A DNA stretch of 64,000 nucleotides from Nostoc sp. NMS8 (GCF_017115045.1 NZ_JABXKK010000098.1:186001-250000); one strand, 5' to 3'; shown: positions 33,218-41,777, counted from the first letter of the stretch. A program made the numbers and translations. The notes: generated by a model from the letters alone, not told the origin.

Positions 33218-33601
33218 ATGAAAATCACTATTTACTGTGATGGTGCTTGTGCGGGTAATCCTGGCGTTGGTGGTTATGCCGCTATTCTAACTTCAGAGAA
33301 ATATCCACCTAAAACCGTTAGTGGTCGTGTTGAGGAAACTACTAACAACCGCATGGAAATAATGGCGGCTTTGGCTGGACTACGCGCTCTCAAATGCGCT
33401 TGTGATGTCGAGATAATTTCTGATTCCCAGTACTTGGTCAACACCATGTCTAAAGGCTGGAAACGGAAAGTCAATCTCGACCTATGGCAAGAAATTGATG
33501 TAGCCGCCGATATTCACAACATAACCTGGACTTGGGTTAAGCGAAACTCGTTACCTCAACTTGAGGAGTGCGACGCGATCGCTAAATCTCACACGAACTA
33601 G
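33218..33601 (+). CDS. rnhA: Ribonuclease HI
   Basis: RNase HI cleaves the RNA strand of RNA-DNA hybrids. The metal-binding DEDD set is complete: D8 in YCDGA, E47 in NNRMEIM, D69 in IISDSQYL and D119 in EECDAIAK. The length of 127 residues is slightly short; the C-terminal helix is trimmed. The longer frame from 33194 is rejected because the ATG at 33218 follows an AAGGA ribosome-binding site and gives the standard octamer spacing. It is probably an element copy, next to the methyltransferase. Confidence 0.9.
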   Translation: MKITIYCDGACAGNPGVGGYAAILTSEKYPPKTVSGRVEETTNNRMEIMAALAGLRALKCACDVEIISDSQYLVNTMSKGWKRKVNLDLWQEIDVAADIHNITWTWVKRNSLPQLEECDAIAKSHTN

Positions 33602-33616
33602 TTAAAGTGATTTATG

Positions 33617-33632
33617 CCACCCTAGTGGGTGG
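33617..33632 (+). terminator. Intrinsic terminator after rnhA
   Basis: CCACCC TAGT GGGTGG followed by seven T, 15 bp after the stop codon. Confidence 0.9.
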
Positions 33633-33690
33633 TTTTTTTATATTAAGATTCTTTCTAGTTTTCAATCACTAATTTTTAGTCACTAGCACT

Positions 33691-33831
33691 ATGACTACTG
33701 CCAAAATTCACGCTTGTTATTGTCATCAAAGATGCTATCGTAACTTTTTCTACACTGACACCCTACAACGGGGATTAAAAGGGGCAATTTCAACAGCGCT
33801 GACACCAGAGCAGAGCGATCGCTCCACCTAG
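33691..33831 (+). CDS. Possible small protein (46 aa)
   Basis: The ATG at 33691 opens a frame with a Cys/His-rich start (AKIHACYCHQRCYRNFF) and a polar end. No ribosome-binding site is seen. The Cys/His spacing could bind a metal, but the frame may be chance. Confidence 0.25.
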   Translation: MTTAKIHACYCHQRCYRNFFYTDTLQRGLKGAISTALTPEQSDRST

Positions 33832-33883
33832 CTTCATGGACACATTACAGCACCTCAAAGAGCTTGAGCATAGCAGCTAACTG

Positions 33884-34444
33884 TTACCAAGTTACCTTGC
33901 AAGAGGTAAACAGATTTTCTAGGTAAGATATCGTCATCTTAATATGTGCTTCGTTCTCCTCAGAAAAGTTTCCAGTAACTACAACTGATCCGTTATCTTC
34001 ACCAAAAATTATTTCGGTGTCGAGTAAGAGACTTTGTAAGTGGCGTAGTGCTAGCTCGATTTGGGGCCGTTTATCTTCGGTAAATCTTCCAGTCATCAGA
34101 AATCGAGATTGAGAGTTATTAAATGCGTTATCCAGTTGAAAAAGTAATTCTTCTGGAGTAACTGTTGTCAGTAAAAGAGAGTGTACAGAGTTAGTTTTTC
34201 TAACAATGTAATCTTCCTGAAGTTCTAGACTTAGAGAGCGCAATAAGCTCAAAAGACAAGCTTGCTCAACTGCTTTTCCAGCAAGAAGACGCTTAATTGT
34301 CGAGATAGATGTTGCCGCCATCCCAGACAATATTTCTTGAGTCCAACCTTTTCTATTTACTGCATTGCGAACAACTGTTATACCATCTTTCGATAGTGCA
34401 ATAGTGTTGCGATTACGTTTATTTGTCATCGAATTATCATTCAA
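33884..34444 (-). CDS. HTH (XRE-like) transcriptional regulator (186 aa)
   Basis: Residues 15-65 form a helix-turn-helix: RNAVNRKGWTQEILSGMA followed by TSISTIKRLLAGKAVEQACL, as in the XRE-like domains of cyanobacterial effector proteins. The C-terminal 110 residues contain two related beta-alpha units: LMTGRFTEDKRPQIELALRH and VVTGNFSEENEAHIKMTISY. This internal duplication suggests a ligand- or self-binding domain. A palindrome AAGCT-N4-AGCTT lies 18 bp upstream of its start and another near the small membrane gene at 35452, suggesting it regulates both. Several ATGs near 34444 are possible starts. Confidence 0.7.
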   Translation of the reverse strand: MNDNSMTNKRNRNTIALSKDGITVVRNAVNRKGWTQEILSGMAATSISTIKRLLAGKAVEQACLLSLLRSLSLELQEDYIVRKTNSVHSLLLTTVTPEELLFQLDNAFNNSQSRFLMTGRFTEDKRPQIELALRHLQSLLLDTEIIFGEDNGSVVVTGNFSEENEAHIKMTISYLENLFTSCKVTW

Positions 34445-34458
34445 TGCTTACTATACAA

Positions 34459-34476
34459 ATCAAGCTGCCAAGCTTA
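34459..34476. promoter_or_regulatory. Candidate operator copy A
   Basis: ATCAAGCTGCCAAGCTTA contains the inverted repeat AAGCT-N4-AGCTT. It lies 15 bp upstream of the HTH regulator's start, suitable for autoregulation. Confidence 0.55.
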
Positions 34477-35082
34477 CGCTTGATTGTACCACTTACGAAA
34501 TGTTAAATTGAGGTCAAATTAGAACCATCTAAAGTGAACTTATAAAATGAGCTTTAAATGAGCTTGACTTAAAATATGACTTACTTTAATATCGTTATTA
34601 AGCTTATTGAGTTGTGATTCAACAAAATAAAGAGATGAAAAAAAAGATGAAATCTAATCTTAATTCCCTTTTCTTTATTCTTTTCCGGTTTTATAGTCTT
34701 GCTTTTAACAAGACTTTTAACTATATATTTGTATATGACAAATGGGAATTGGCTCTCTCTTCGTTGATCATCTCTCCTAAAAACACACAAGCTTTTAGCT
34801 TAGTTTATCGCTTTGTTAACTACTTGCGTCACATAACTATAAACCATCACTCAAGAACAACAGAGTGTTTGCTCTAAGACAATATTTTAAAAGTATTCTT
34901 GTTGGTATCAAAAGTTTTAGATTACTCTAAATCACCCTTAAAAAAGGGTAGTTTAACTCGCTTCCCACCTTAAAAAGGGGGATAGGATAGTGCCTAAAGT
35001 AACAAGGAAAATACTTCTCAAATAACCTCTAAGCCTTGGAGAGTGCAATTTTTATCATTCTAGTGTTTGAAATCCAATACTT

Positions 35083-35100
35083 ATCAAGCTGCCAAACTTA
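35083..35100. promoter_or_regulatory. Candidate operator copy B (diverged)
   Basis: ATCAAGCTGCCAAACTTA, one mismatch from copy A, midway in the 1-kb gap. Confidence 0.45.
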
Positions 35101-35290
35101 CAGTATTAGATGTAAATAACTCTGAGAATTCATTCAACGAATACTGGCACTCTCTTTTCATATTTCAAATTTCATTGGTGAACTATTTAGCTAAATGCTC
35201 ACTTCATGCTAAGACTTAGCAAAAGCGATTTACTTTAGTAAATTTTGAAGGTTCACTTAAAGATTAGTCAAATCTAAAAAATATCACTTT

Positions 35291-35344
35291 AGGTCTGTTA
35301 AGATGGTCGATTTTCATTAGAAATGTGACCATCTTAATAGACCT
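35291..35344. repeat. 18-bp inverted repeat
   Basis: AGGTCTGTTAAGATGGTC at 35291-35308 and GACCATCTTAATAGACCT at 35327-35344 are complementary with one mismatch, around an 18-nt loop. An AT-rich run follows. It could be a terminator, a small RNA or a protein-binding dyad. Confidence 0.65.
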
Positions 35345-35390
35345 ATTTATTTTTATAAAAATGCAATTTATAGCTTTACAATTCAATTAT

Positions 35391-35408
35391 TAAGCTTGGC
35401 AGCTTGAT
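35391..35408. promoter_or_regulatory. Candidate operator copy C (inverted)
   Basis: TAAGCTTGGCAGCTTGAT is the exact complement of copy A. It lies 43 bp upstream of the small membrane protein gene at 35452. Confidence 0.55.
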
Positions 35409-35451
35409 AGAGTACGTTCGATAAGAACTTTGAATTGTGGAATAAAAACAC

Positions 35452-35664
35452 ATGAATAAAACTCAAACAACACAGATAGACTTAGAGAACTCCGTTTCAA
35501 AAAACACAACTTACACCGAGCAATCGGCGGAATCAACTAACTCGATTCTTTACCCTGGTATACAACAGCAGTTGTCAATGGGTGGAATTGCAATTGGAAC
35601 AATGGTTTGCCTCGCCTTGTTGCTTCGTGAAATTCGACTGTTAGTAGAAGCGTGCAAATCGTAG
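35452..35664 (+). CDS. Small single-pass membrane protein (70 aa)
   Basis: Residues 1-35 are polar and Thr/Ser-rich; residues 43-60 form one hydrophobic segment (GGIAIGTMVCLALLLREI) followed by a short charged tail. No family is recognised. It has an AAGCT-N4-AGCTT palindrome upstream, shared with the HTH regulator 1 kb away, and a strong terminator downstream. Small membrane proteins under a dedicated repressor are often toxins or signalling peptides, but this is inference. Confidence 0.6.
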   Translation: MNKTQTTQIDLENSVSKNTTYTEQSAESTNSILYPGIQQQLSMGGIAIGTMVCLALLLREIRLLVEACKS

Positions 35665-36173
35665 CCTGACTTGCTCAAATAATTGCACACGGCTGATGAG
35701 AAACTAAGTTTTCTCGTCAGTTTTTTTTAAAGATAAAAGTACCAATGTTTTAGAAAAACCTGTTAACGAGACTTAAACATTTTTGAGGAATAAATAAGTC
35801 TAAAACCGAGATATACTAATAAATCAAAACGATGCCAAAGTCTCTTGAGATACGTTTTTTTCTGTAAGAATTTTTTAAGGGCGATCGCTAATTTGCTCCA
35901 GTTCTTCTTTGATAGCGATTAGTTCTTGAACATCGTCCATACTTACCTACAACCAAGACAACTGCCCTAGTGAAACATTTGATTTAGCACCCTAATGATA
36001 TAAAATACGCCACCCAGCTTCAAGCTTAATTCCAGTGGCAATTTCTGACCAATTACCTGAATACAGAGAATGGTTAAACGTCATCGTCAGTTCAAGTTCT
36101 GGAAGTTCTTAAAATTTTAATACTTTTCTGTTATAAAAATCAATCTTAAGCTATAATATGCAGGTTAAGCATT
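35665..36173. other. Gap after the small membrane gene
   Basis: Besides the terminator at 35693, a 21-codon minus-strand frame (ATG at 35942, ending at 35877: MDDVQELIAIKEELEQISD...) could be a gene remnant. Nothing else is recognisable. Confidence 0.4.
35693..35720 (+). terminator. Intrinsic terminator after the 70-aa gene
   Basis: CTGATGAGAAA pairs with TTTTCTCGTCAG around CTAAG, followed by a run of T. Confidence 0.9.
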
Positions 36174-37019
36174 CTACTGTAAGCGCTTGATTGCACGGTG
36201 GCGGTATTTTAGGTAATCTAAATTTGTCAGGCATTTCTTCCCTTCAGAATTAGTACATATATATTCATCTTCAATTGGTAATTCGTTGAATATATCTAAA
36301 TACTTAAAGGCTTTCAATTGTACCCCAAGCATTTCGATAATACCTACATAACGTTCGGAGATGCTTAAATTTTCTTCTAAGTAGAATATGATATTTGGTA
36401 ATTCAAGAAATTCAAATCTATAGTTAAAAAAACTATACGCTCTTACCGAACTGGATTGATAAAGTTGCTCGTTTTTGCCACAGTATGACTTATACAAGCC
36501 CCAAGCATTCTTTACTTGGGGAGGATGTCTTTTTTGCATCGATTGAAACAATAGCCTTGTATCATTGGCATTGATTAATATAATTATGCAGTGAATACCA
36601 TTATCTTCATACCCACCAGCAACTACGGAACGAACCACCGGAAACAAGTATGTGGGATTATTTAATATTTTTAATAAACCTTTTATTTCACGCTCAACTT
36701 GTGGCTGTTTAGGCAAATATTTTTTGACTTTACAACCATTGAGTTCCGGCTTAAACATTTGAATATAATACTTCTCTTTTTCAGTTAACAAATCAACTGA
36801 AAGTTCTTTCCAATAGATTCTGTAAGAGCGTTTTTTGTTTGAGCGAATCAATTGTGGATAACGATGATGTGTTTTCCCCGCCCAACGAGCCTTAATATTG
36901 GCAGCTTGCCCAACATACCAAACATAGTCATTTGCATCTACAATCACATAGATTCCCGAACATGATGGTAGACAATACCGTTCAGTAAATGCAACGCTTA
37001 ACCAATCTTTCCATTCCAT
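36174..37019 (-). CDS. GIY-YIG nuclease-domain protein (281 aa)
   Basis: The GIY-YIG domain is at residues 20-100. GIY is at 22-24, YVG at 35-37, followed by NIKARWAGKTHHRYPQL with the catalytic Arg, and a Glu in LTEKEKYYIQMFKPELNGC. The C-terminal 170 residues are of unknown type. GIY-YIG proteins include homing and restriction enzymes. It is a single gene, followed only by the gap to the 70-aa gene. Confidence 0.8.
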   Translation of the reverse strand: MEWKDWLSVAFTERYCLPSCSGIYVIVDANDYVWYVGQAANIKARWAGKTHHRYPQLIRSNKKRSYRIYWKELSVDLLTEKEKYYIQMFKPELNGCKVKKYLPKQPQVEREIKGLLKILNNPTYLFPVVRSVVAGGYEDNGIHCIIILINANDTRLLFQSMQKRHPPQVKNAWGLYKSYCGKNEQLYQSSSVRAYSFFNYRFEFLELPNIIFYLEENLSISERYVGIIEMLGVQLKAFKYLDIFNELPIEDEYICTNSEGKKCLTNLDYLKYRHRAIKRLQ

Positions 37020-37304
37020 ACAGCTTGACCAGCAATCCCTTTATTCTTAGGATTCCCACTGGAACCCCTGTATGCGATCGCCTCCGGTAGTGACTCTGTG
37101 CCATCGCGTAGGTTTCAAAGAGAATCGCAATAAGCGCCATTTGAGCGATCGCAGATTTATAAGCCTTCGTGTTCAGCATGTAGAGAGGAAACACGAACGC
37201 ACCATAGGCGATCGCTTGCGTTAAGTACAGGTCATACCAAAACTAAGTAGAACTCTGGAAATACAATCAGAAAGTGAAATAAATCTTTAAGAGTACGAAA
37301 ATTT

Positions 37305-38144
37305 ATGCTGAACCGTCATTTTTGGAGTGTAGCTGCTTTACTTGCACTTTTAATTGGGTGTTCGCCAGCACAAACCCAGATACCACTGCCTAATACAACT
37401 AGCACACCATCAATACCATCAATAAGCATTCATTTGCTCCTGGGAAATCCTAGCGGTGCAACTCCAACGAGCATTACTCCAGATAATTACTTAATGGTGA
37501 AGCTTCAGTATGCACTTTCCTACAACCAAAGCAAGGGAACTGCCAACTGGGTAGCTTGGCAGTTAAATAAATCATGGCTGGGTGATGCAGAACGCCAAAA
37601 CAACTTCCGCCCTGACAGCACACTACCTGCTGGTTGGGTACGGATAACTCCCAGTGCTTACACAGGTTCAGGATACGATAAGGGTCACATTGCACCATCG
37701 GGCGATCGCACCCGAACAGTAGAGGATAACACCGCCACCTTTTTAATGAGCAACATGATGCCCCAGACACCGGACAACAACCGGAACACTTGGGGGAATT
37801 TAGAAGATTATTGTCGAGGACTGGTAAGCCTTGGAAAAGAACTTTACATTGTTGCAGGGCCTTTTGGTAGTCAAGGCGAACCTCTTAAGGGTAAGGTGAC
37901 AGTTCCTCAATCCACTTGGAAAGTCGTTGTTGTATTAGACAGCCCTGGCTCTGGGCTTGAAGGTATTACCGCCAACACCCGCGTCATTGCGGTGAACATA
38001 CCAAATGAACAAGAAATTAACAATGACTGGAGAACTTACAGAGTCAGTGTTGATGAATTAGAAAAGTTAACGGGTTACGATTTCTTGTCTAGTGTAGCCC
38101 CAAATATTCAAGCAACTATTGAAAGTACAGTTGATAATCAGTAA
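37305..38144 (+). CDS. nucA: Secreted sugar-non-specific DNA/RNA endonuclease (NucA type)
   Basis: The 279-residue protein closely resembles Anabaena NucA. It has a lipoprotein-type signal (LLALLIGCS), then ISIHLLLGNPSGATP, NYLMVK.QYALSY, NWVAWQL, the active-site motif YDKGHIAP (D125, H128), SNMMPQTPDNNRNTW and LVSLGKELYIVAGP. NucA and its relatives have DRGH; here the Arg is Lys (K126), at a residue involved in catalysis and inhibitor contact. The inhibitor gene nuiA lies convergent 6 bp away, as expected for this toxin-like nuclease. The nuclease is exported. Confidence 0.92.
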   Translation: MLNRHFWSVAALLALLIGCSPAQTQIPLPNTTSTPSIPSISIHLLLGNPSGATPTSITPDNYLMVKLQYALSYNQSKGTANWVAWQLNKSWLGDAERQNNFRPDSTLPAGWVRITPSAYTGSGYDKGHIAPSGDRTRTVEDNTATFLMSNMMPQTPDNNRNTWGNLEDYCRGLVSLGKELYIVAGPFGSQGEPLKGKVTVPQSTWKVVVVLDSPGSGLEGITANTRVIAVNIPNEQEINNDWRTYRVSVDELEKLTGYDFLSSVAPNIQATIESTVDNQ

Positions 38145-38150
38145 GTCAAG

Positions 38151-38558
38151 TTAAGTTTCTACAACTTTAGTAGCAAGACCAGCCAGATTACCTGTTGGAG
38201 TTTCGCCAACGATGTAAGCATCAATTTCGATGCTTCCCACGCGATACACCTGCGGGTTTTTTAAGCTCAATTTAATTGTTTGCACAAGCGTTTGGAACCT
38301 AGCAACTGTAGCCTTTTCTTCATCCTCATGCCAATCTTGGGGAGTAGTTGCAGTACTAAAAAAGTCGTCAATTGGCACAATTTCAACTGGCGTATCTTGG
38401 TCATGATCTGTTTGCTGCAAAACTATTTCAGGTGTTATGGGGGGTGCAACTCCTTCCCATAAAATAATCTCAAACGGGTACTCAGATTCACTCATCATGA
38501 GTAAACCATCAGCTGCTGTACGAAGCTGGTCTAGGATTTCTGAATTAGTTTTAGTCAT
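38151..38558 (-). CDS. nuiA: Nuclease inhibitor NuiA
   Basis: A 135-residue protein matching the Anabaena inhibitor NuiA through most of its length: TKTNSEILDQLRTAADGLL, SESEYPFE, PPITPEIVLQQT, DDFFSTATTPQDWHEDEEKA and VGETPTGNLAGLATKVVET. NuiA blocks cytoplasmic NucA by plugging its active site. The NuiA C-terminal and the ATTPQDW loop that touches the nuclease are intact. It is convergent with nucA with a 6-bp gap, so the two have separate promoters. Confidence 0.93.
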   Translation of the reverse strand: MTKTNSEILDQLRTAADGLLMMSESEYPFEIILWEGVAPPITPEIVLQQTDHDQDTPVEIVPIDDFFSTATTPQDWHEDEEKATVARFQTLVQTIKLSLKNPQVYRVGSIEIDAYIVGETPTGNLAGLATKVVET

Positions 38559-38625
38559 AAGCCATAATAGAGCGATCGCACCTCACAAAGTATCATCCTA
38601 AAAGTTGAAGCTGCTGCAACAACCT

Positions 38626-38976
38626 CTACACGCTATCATCCATCCAACCACATTCCGAGCAATCCCAATGCACCCGTGCTGACCAGTTGCGATCAAAGGA
38701 TGCACCGCACTGGGGGCATTTGCCAGTAAACATTGGGTGAGTGTTGATGAGTTCTAACTGTTCCTCTCTAGTCCATCGCTGATTGGGTTGCAAAATCAAC
38801 TCGCCATTATAGTAGGTTGCCCCTTCTGGCTCCCACAGTTCTACCGATTCGGCGTTAGGGTCTTCTCGAAAGTCTAGGCAACTGTTACCATCTACCCCCG
38901 TCGGATGTACGACACAGATGATGTGGGGGTTCTGGGCGTAAAGGAGACAGCGATCGCACTCTGGGATTTTTGGCAT
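38626..38976 (-). CDS. Conserved hypothetical protein with zinc-ribbon-like Cys pairs (116 aa)
   Basis: CDRCLL starts the protein, and KCPQCGASF with WDCSECGWMDD ends it, a likely zinc ribbon. The centre has EGATYYNGELILQPNQRWT. I have seen relatives in cyanobacteria but no function. The gene stands alone on the minus strand. Confidence 0.7.
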   Translation of the reverse strand: MPKIPECDRCLLYAQNPHIICVVHPTGVDGNSCLDFREDPNAESVELWEPEGATYYNGELILQPNQRWTREEQLELINTHPMFTGKCPQCGASFDRNWSARVHWDCSECGWMDDSV

Positions 38977-39048
38977 AATACCAGTTTAATACCCTGCTTT
39001 TACGAATATATTTAACTAAATAAGTTTTCAAGGAGGTAAACAAAATAA

Positions 39049-39471
39049 ATGAATAAGATTGGATTGGTAGTTGCAGCAGTTGTTATCATGTCACCTTTGA
39101 CTTTAGCTGTAAAAAACGTGCAAGCTGTGAACGAGCAAGTAAAACCAACTCATAGTAATCAACCAGAACAGTCTGTGCAAATAACTTTTACAAGCCTGAT
39201 AAATGCTGTTGAACAAAACAACTATACTCAGTTTATATCTCAAGGAAATGCTGCTTTCAAGGAAGGCATTACAAGGCAAACATTTACACAAGTTAGTGGA
39301 CAGTTGGCTCCTCGCATCAAAAAAGGGTATTCAGCAGTTTTCTTGGGAAATCTGAATCAGCAAGGGTATCAAGTTTATTTATGGAAACTGACATTTAAAG
39401 ATGGCAGTGATGATGTTTTAGCTAAACTTAGCCTCAAAGATGGAAAAATAGGTGGATTTTGGCTGAATTAA
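39049..39471 (+). CDS. Secreted DUF3887-like protein (140 aa)
   Basis: A signal peptide covers residues 1-26 (ending LAVKNVQA). The mature part, INAVEQNNYTQFISQGNAAF, KKGYSAVFLG and YQVYLWKLTFKDGSDDVLAK, resembles the NTF2-like DUF3887 fold. A strong AAGGAGG ribosome-binding site precedes the ATG. The role is unknown; export to the periplasm is likely. Confidence 0.75.
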   Translation: MNKIGLVVAAVVIMSPLTLAVKNVQAVNEQVKPTHSNQPEQSVQITFTSLINAVEQNNYTQFISQGNAAFKEGITRQTFTQVSGQLAPRIKKGYSAVFLGNLNQQGYQVYLWKLTFKDGSDDVLAKLSLKDGKIGGFWLN

Positions 39472-39536
39472 TTGATTCACATTGGTTCTTGGTTTTATGT
39501 TTCTATAGTTACAGTTTGTCAAGAGTGGGAGCGCAA

Positions 39537-41777
39537 TCATTGTAATGCTGCTTGTAACCTCTGCTGCAATTGGGTATATCGCTCTTGGGACTTTGTAGAA
39601 CGAACGCACATACTGATTGCCTTCTTGCTGCCAATAATAATCGCCAGTTTCTTGGCACGGGTTAACCCTGTATAAAGTAAATTCCGAGTCAGCATCATGT
39701 AATGTTGGGTGTACAAAGGCAAAATCACTACTGGGTATTCAGAACCTTGCGACTTATGTATGCTAACGCTCCAGGCTAAAGCAAGCTCATTCATGTCAGC
39801 ATAATCATAAGTAACTTCGCGCTCTTGATACTGGACAATTACTTCCTGTTCCTCGGTATCTATTGTGGTGATAAATCCCACATCGCCGTTAAAAACTTCG
39901 CGTTGGTAATCGTTGGTTAATTGAATAACCCTATCACCAACTCTAAAAATAGTCCCACCCCTGGTAATTTCAATTTTTTCAGGGCTAGGTGGATTAATTA
40001 ACTGTTGCAGTACATTATTGAGATTGCGTGTACCGACTAATCCCCGTGACATTGGTGCAAGCACTTGTACATCAGTCGCCGGGTTAAAACCAAGCCGAGG
40101 AACCAAATCAGTAATCAATTCGCTAATTGCCTGTACCCCATGTTCTGGTTGTAATCCTCCACCGTGCCAAAGACAATCAGATTGAGGTGTGTCAGAAATT
40201 GATTCGATATTGGGATATTGCCCCCGGTTAATTAGATGCGATGCAGTAATGATTTTGCTAGTAGCAGCTTGGCGAAATACTTGAGTGAGGCGCACCACAG
40301 GTACTTTTCTCGAATTAATTAAGTCAGCCAGCACGTTACCCGCACCTACCGATGGCAATTGGTCAATATCTCCCACTAACAGCAGTTGGGCATTGTCTGC
40401 CACAGCTTGAACCAAAGAATACGCTAGAAACAAGTCGAGCATACTAGCTTCGTCTACAATAATTGCACTATGGGGTAACGAGTTAGTGCGATCGCGTTTA
40501 AAACTCCTAGTCTTGGGGTCAAATTCCAGCAGACGGTGAATGGTTTTAGCTTCCAGTCCCGTCATCTCGCCTAATCTTTGGGCAGCGCGTCCAGTTGGTG
40601 CAGCCAGGGCAATTGATTTACCCATTGCCTTCCACAAACTGACTATGGTGCTAGTGCAGAATGTTTTACCGACACCAGGGCCACCTGTAATGACGGTGAA
40701 TCGAGAGTAAGCAGCCGTCTCTACTGCTTGTTGCTGTTCAGGTGATAGTGAAACTTTTACTGCGTGGCTAAAACGCTCCAACCAAATGCGGACGCGAGGA
40801 ATATCAGAACTGATGGGGTAGGTGAGGCGTTCTCGTACCAATTGGGCTAGGTTTTGTTCAGTGTAAAAGTAAGTAGGTTTGTAGCAATTGAGTGTTTTAT
40901 CAGCATCACGTTCTCTAATTAGCTCATCTTTCAAAGCCATATCTTTGATAGACTGTGTGATTGCATCTTCTGTTGGTTGATGGTCAGCAGTCGTAAGCAG
41001 TTTAGTCACCGATTCAATTAATTCTGTTTGAGGTAAGTAGCAATGTCCGTCTTCTGCTGCTTCACTTAAAGCATGAACAAGTCCAGCACAGTAGCGAAAC
41101 TCGGAATCTGCGGGAACGCCTAAATTACGGGCAATTTTATCAGCAGTTAAAAAACCAATGCCATAGATATCAGTCGCTAACTGGTAAGGATTATGGGTAA
41201 CTGTATCTATGGACTTATCACCATATTGCTTGTAAATTTTGACTGCGTAAGTGGTGCTAACGCCGTGACCTTGCAGAAATACCATCACTTCTTTAATGGC
41301 TTTTTGCTCATTCCAGGCTCTTTGAATCATGGCAATACGCTTTTTGGCGATGCCGTTGACTTCGCTCAAGCGCTCAATTTGGTTTTCAATAATATCTAGA
41401 GTCTCTATCCCAAAATGAGCAACAATCCGTTTCGCAGTAACAGGCCCCACACCTTTAATTAGACCGCTACCTAAATACTTCTCAATTCCTGTGAGAGTTG
41501 CAGGTTTGGTTTCTTTATAATTAACAACTTGAAACTGCAAACCATATTGGGGATGTTCGCGCCAAAAACCAGTTAATTGCAGCGTTTGTCCTGGCTGGAT
41601 ATCTGCAAAGCTACCAGTAATTGTAGTTAGTTCCTTAGCACCAGAGCGTTGCAAACGTGCCACAGTATAACCTGACTCTTGACTGTAATAGGTCAGGCGT
41701 TCTACTACTCCGGTAATTGATTCATGTTTGAGAGTTGCGTTGACTTGTTGCTGGTTTGGCAGGGGCGTAGTGGACAT
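39537..41777 (-). CDS. recD2: RecD2-like SF1 ATP-dependent DNA helicase
   Basis: RecD2 enzymes unwind DNA 5'-3'. The N-terminal OB-like and helix-hairpin-helix region (GIEKYLGSGLIKGVGPVTAK) is present. Walker A GGPGVGKT lies near residue 365, IIVDEASMLD is Walker B, then LVGDIDQLPSVGAG and, near the end, ALAWSVSIHKSQGSEYP and LLYTGLTRAKKL. The length of 746 residues is normal. The ATG at 41777 is chosen over a GTG at 41780. It lies 72 bp downstream of a TAGTATTTATGTACTA palindrome. Confidence 0.92.
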   Translation of the reverse strand: MSTTPLPNQQQVNATLKHESITGVVERLTYYSQESGYTVARLQRSGAKELTTITGSFADIQPGQTLQLTGFWREHPQYGLQFQVVNYKETKPATLTGIEKYLGSGLIKGVGPVTAKRIVAHFGIETLDIIENQIERLSEVNGIAKKRIAMIQRAWNEQKAIKEVMVFLQGHGVSTTYAVKIYKQYGDKSIDTVTHNPYQLATDIYGIGFLTADKIARNLGVPADSEFRYCAGLVHALSEAAEDGHCYLPQTELIESVTKLLTTADHQPTEDAITQSIKDMALKDELIRERDADKTLNCYKPTYFYTEQNLAQLVRERLTYPISSDIPRVRIWLERFSHAVKVSLSPEQQQAVETAAYSRFTVITGGPGVGKTFCTSTIVSLWKAMGKSIALAAPTGRAAQRLGEMTGLEAKTIHRLLEFDPKTRSFKRDRTNSLPHSAIIVDEASMLDLFLAYSLVQAVADNAQLLLVGDIDQLPSVGAGNVLADLINSRKVPVVRLTQVFRQAATSKIITASHLINRGQYPNIESISDTPQSDCLWHGGGLQPEHGVQAISELITDLVPRLGFNPATDVQVLAPMSRGLVGTRNLNNVLQQLINPPSPEKIEITRGGTIFRVGDRVIQLTNDYQREVFNGDVGFITTIDTEEQEVIVQYQEREVTYDYADMNELALAWSVSIHKSQGSEYPVVILPLYTQHYMMLTRNLLYTGLTRAKKLAIIIGSKKAISMCVRSTKSQERYTQLQQRLQAALQ

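Larger units (their letters stand above)
34445..35451. other. 1-kb AT-rich intergenic region with repeats
   Basis: No convincing gene is seen. It holds three copies of ATCAAGCTGCCAARCTTA (34459, 35083, and inverted at 35391), a long 18-bp inverted repeat at 35291-35344, and CCCTTAAAAAAGGG-type hairpin sequences near 34935-34985. An 87-codon frame at 34614-34877 is low complexity and judged chance. The density of dyads suggests a regulatory or origin/partition region. Confidence 0.5.

Noticed and set aside
33733..33740. GCTATCGT, a near match to the array octamer
   Set aside because: One base differs and no start codon lies at the expected distance; it may be chance or a decayed copy.
34614..34877. 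Plus-strand 87-codon frame in the regulator gap
   Set aside because: It is low complexity, AT-rich and unlike a folded protein; the gap is better explained as regulatory.
36982..37194. 70-codon minus-strand frame upstream of the GIY-YIG gene
   Set aside because: It overlaps that gene's start and is composed of HIP1-rich repeat sequence.
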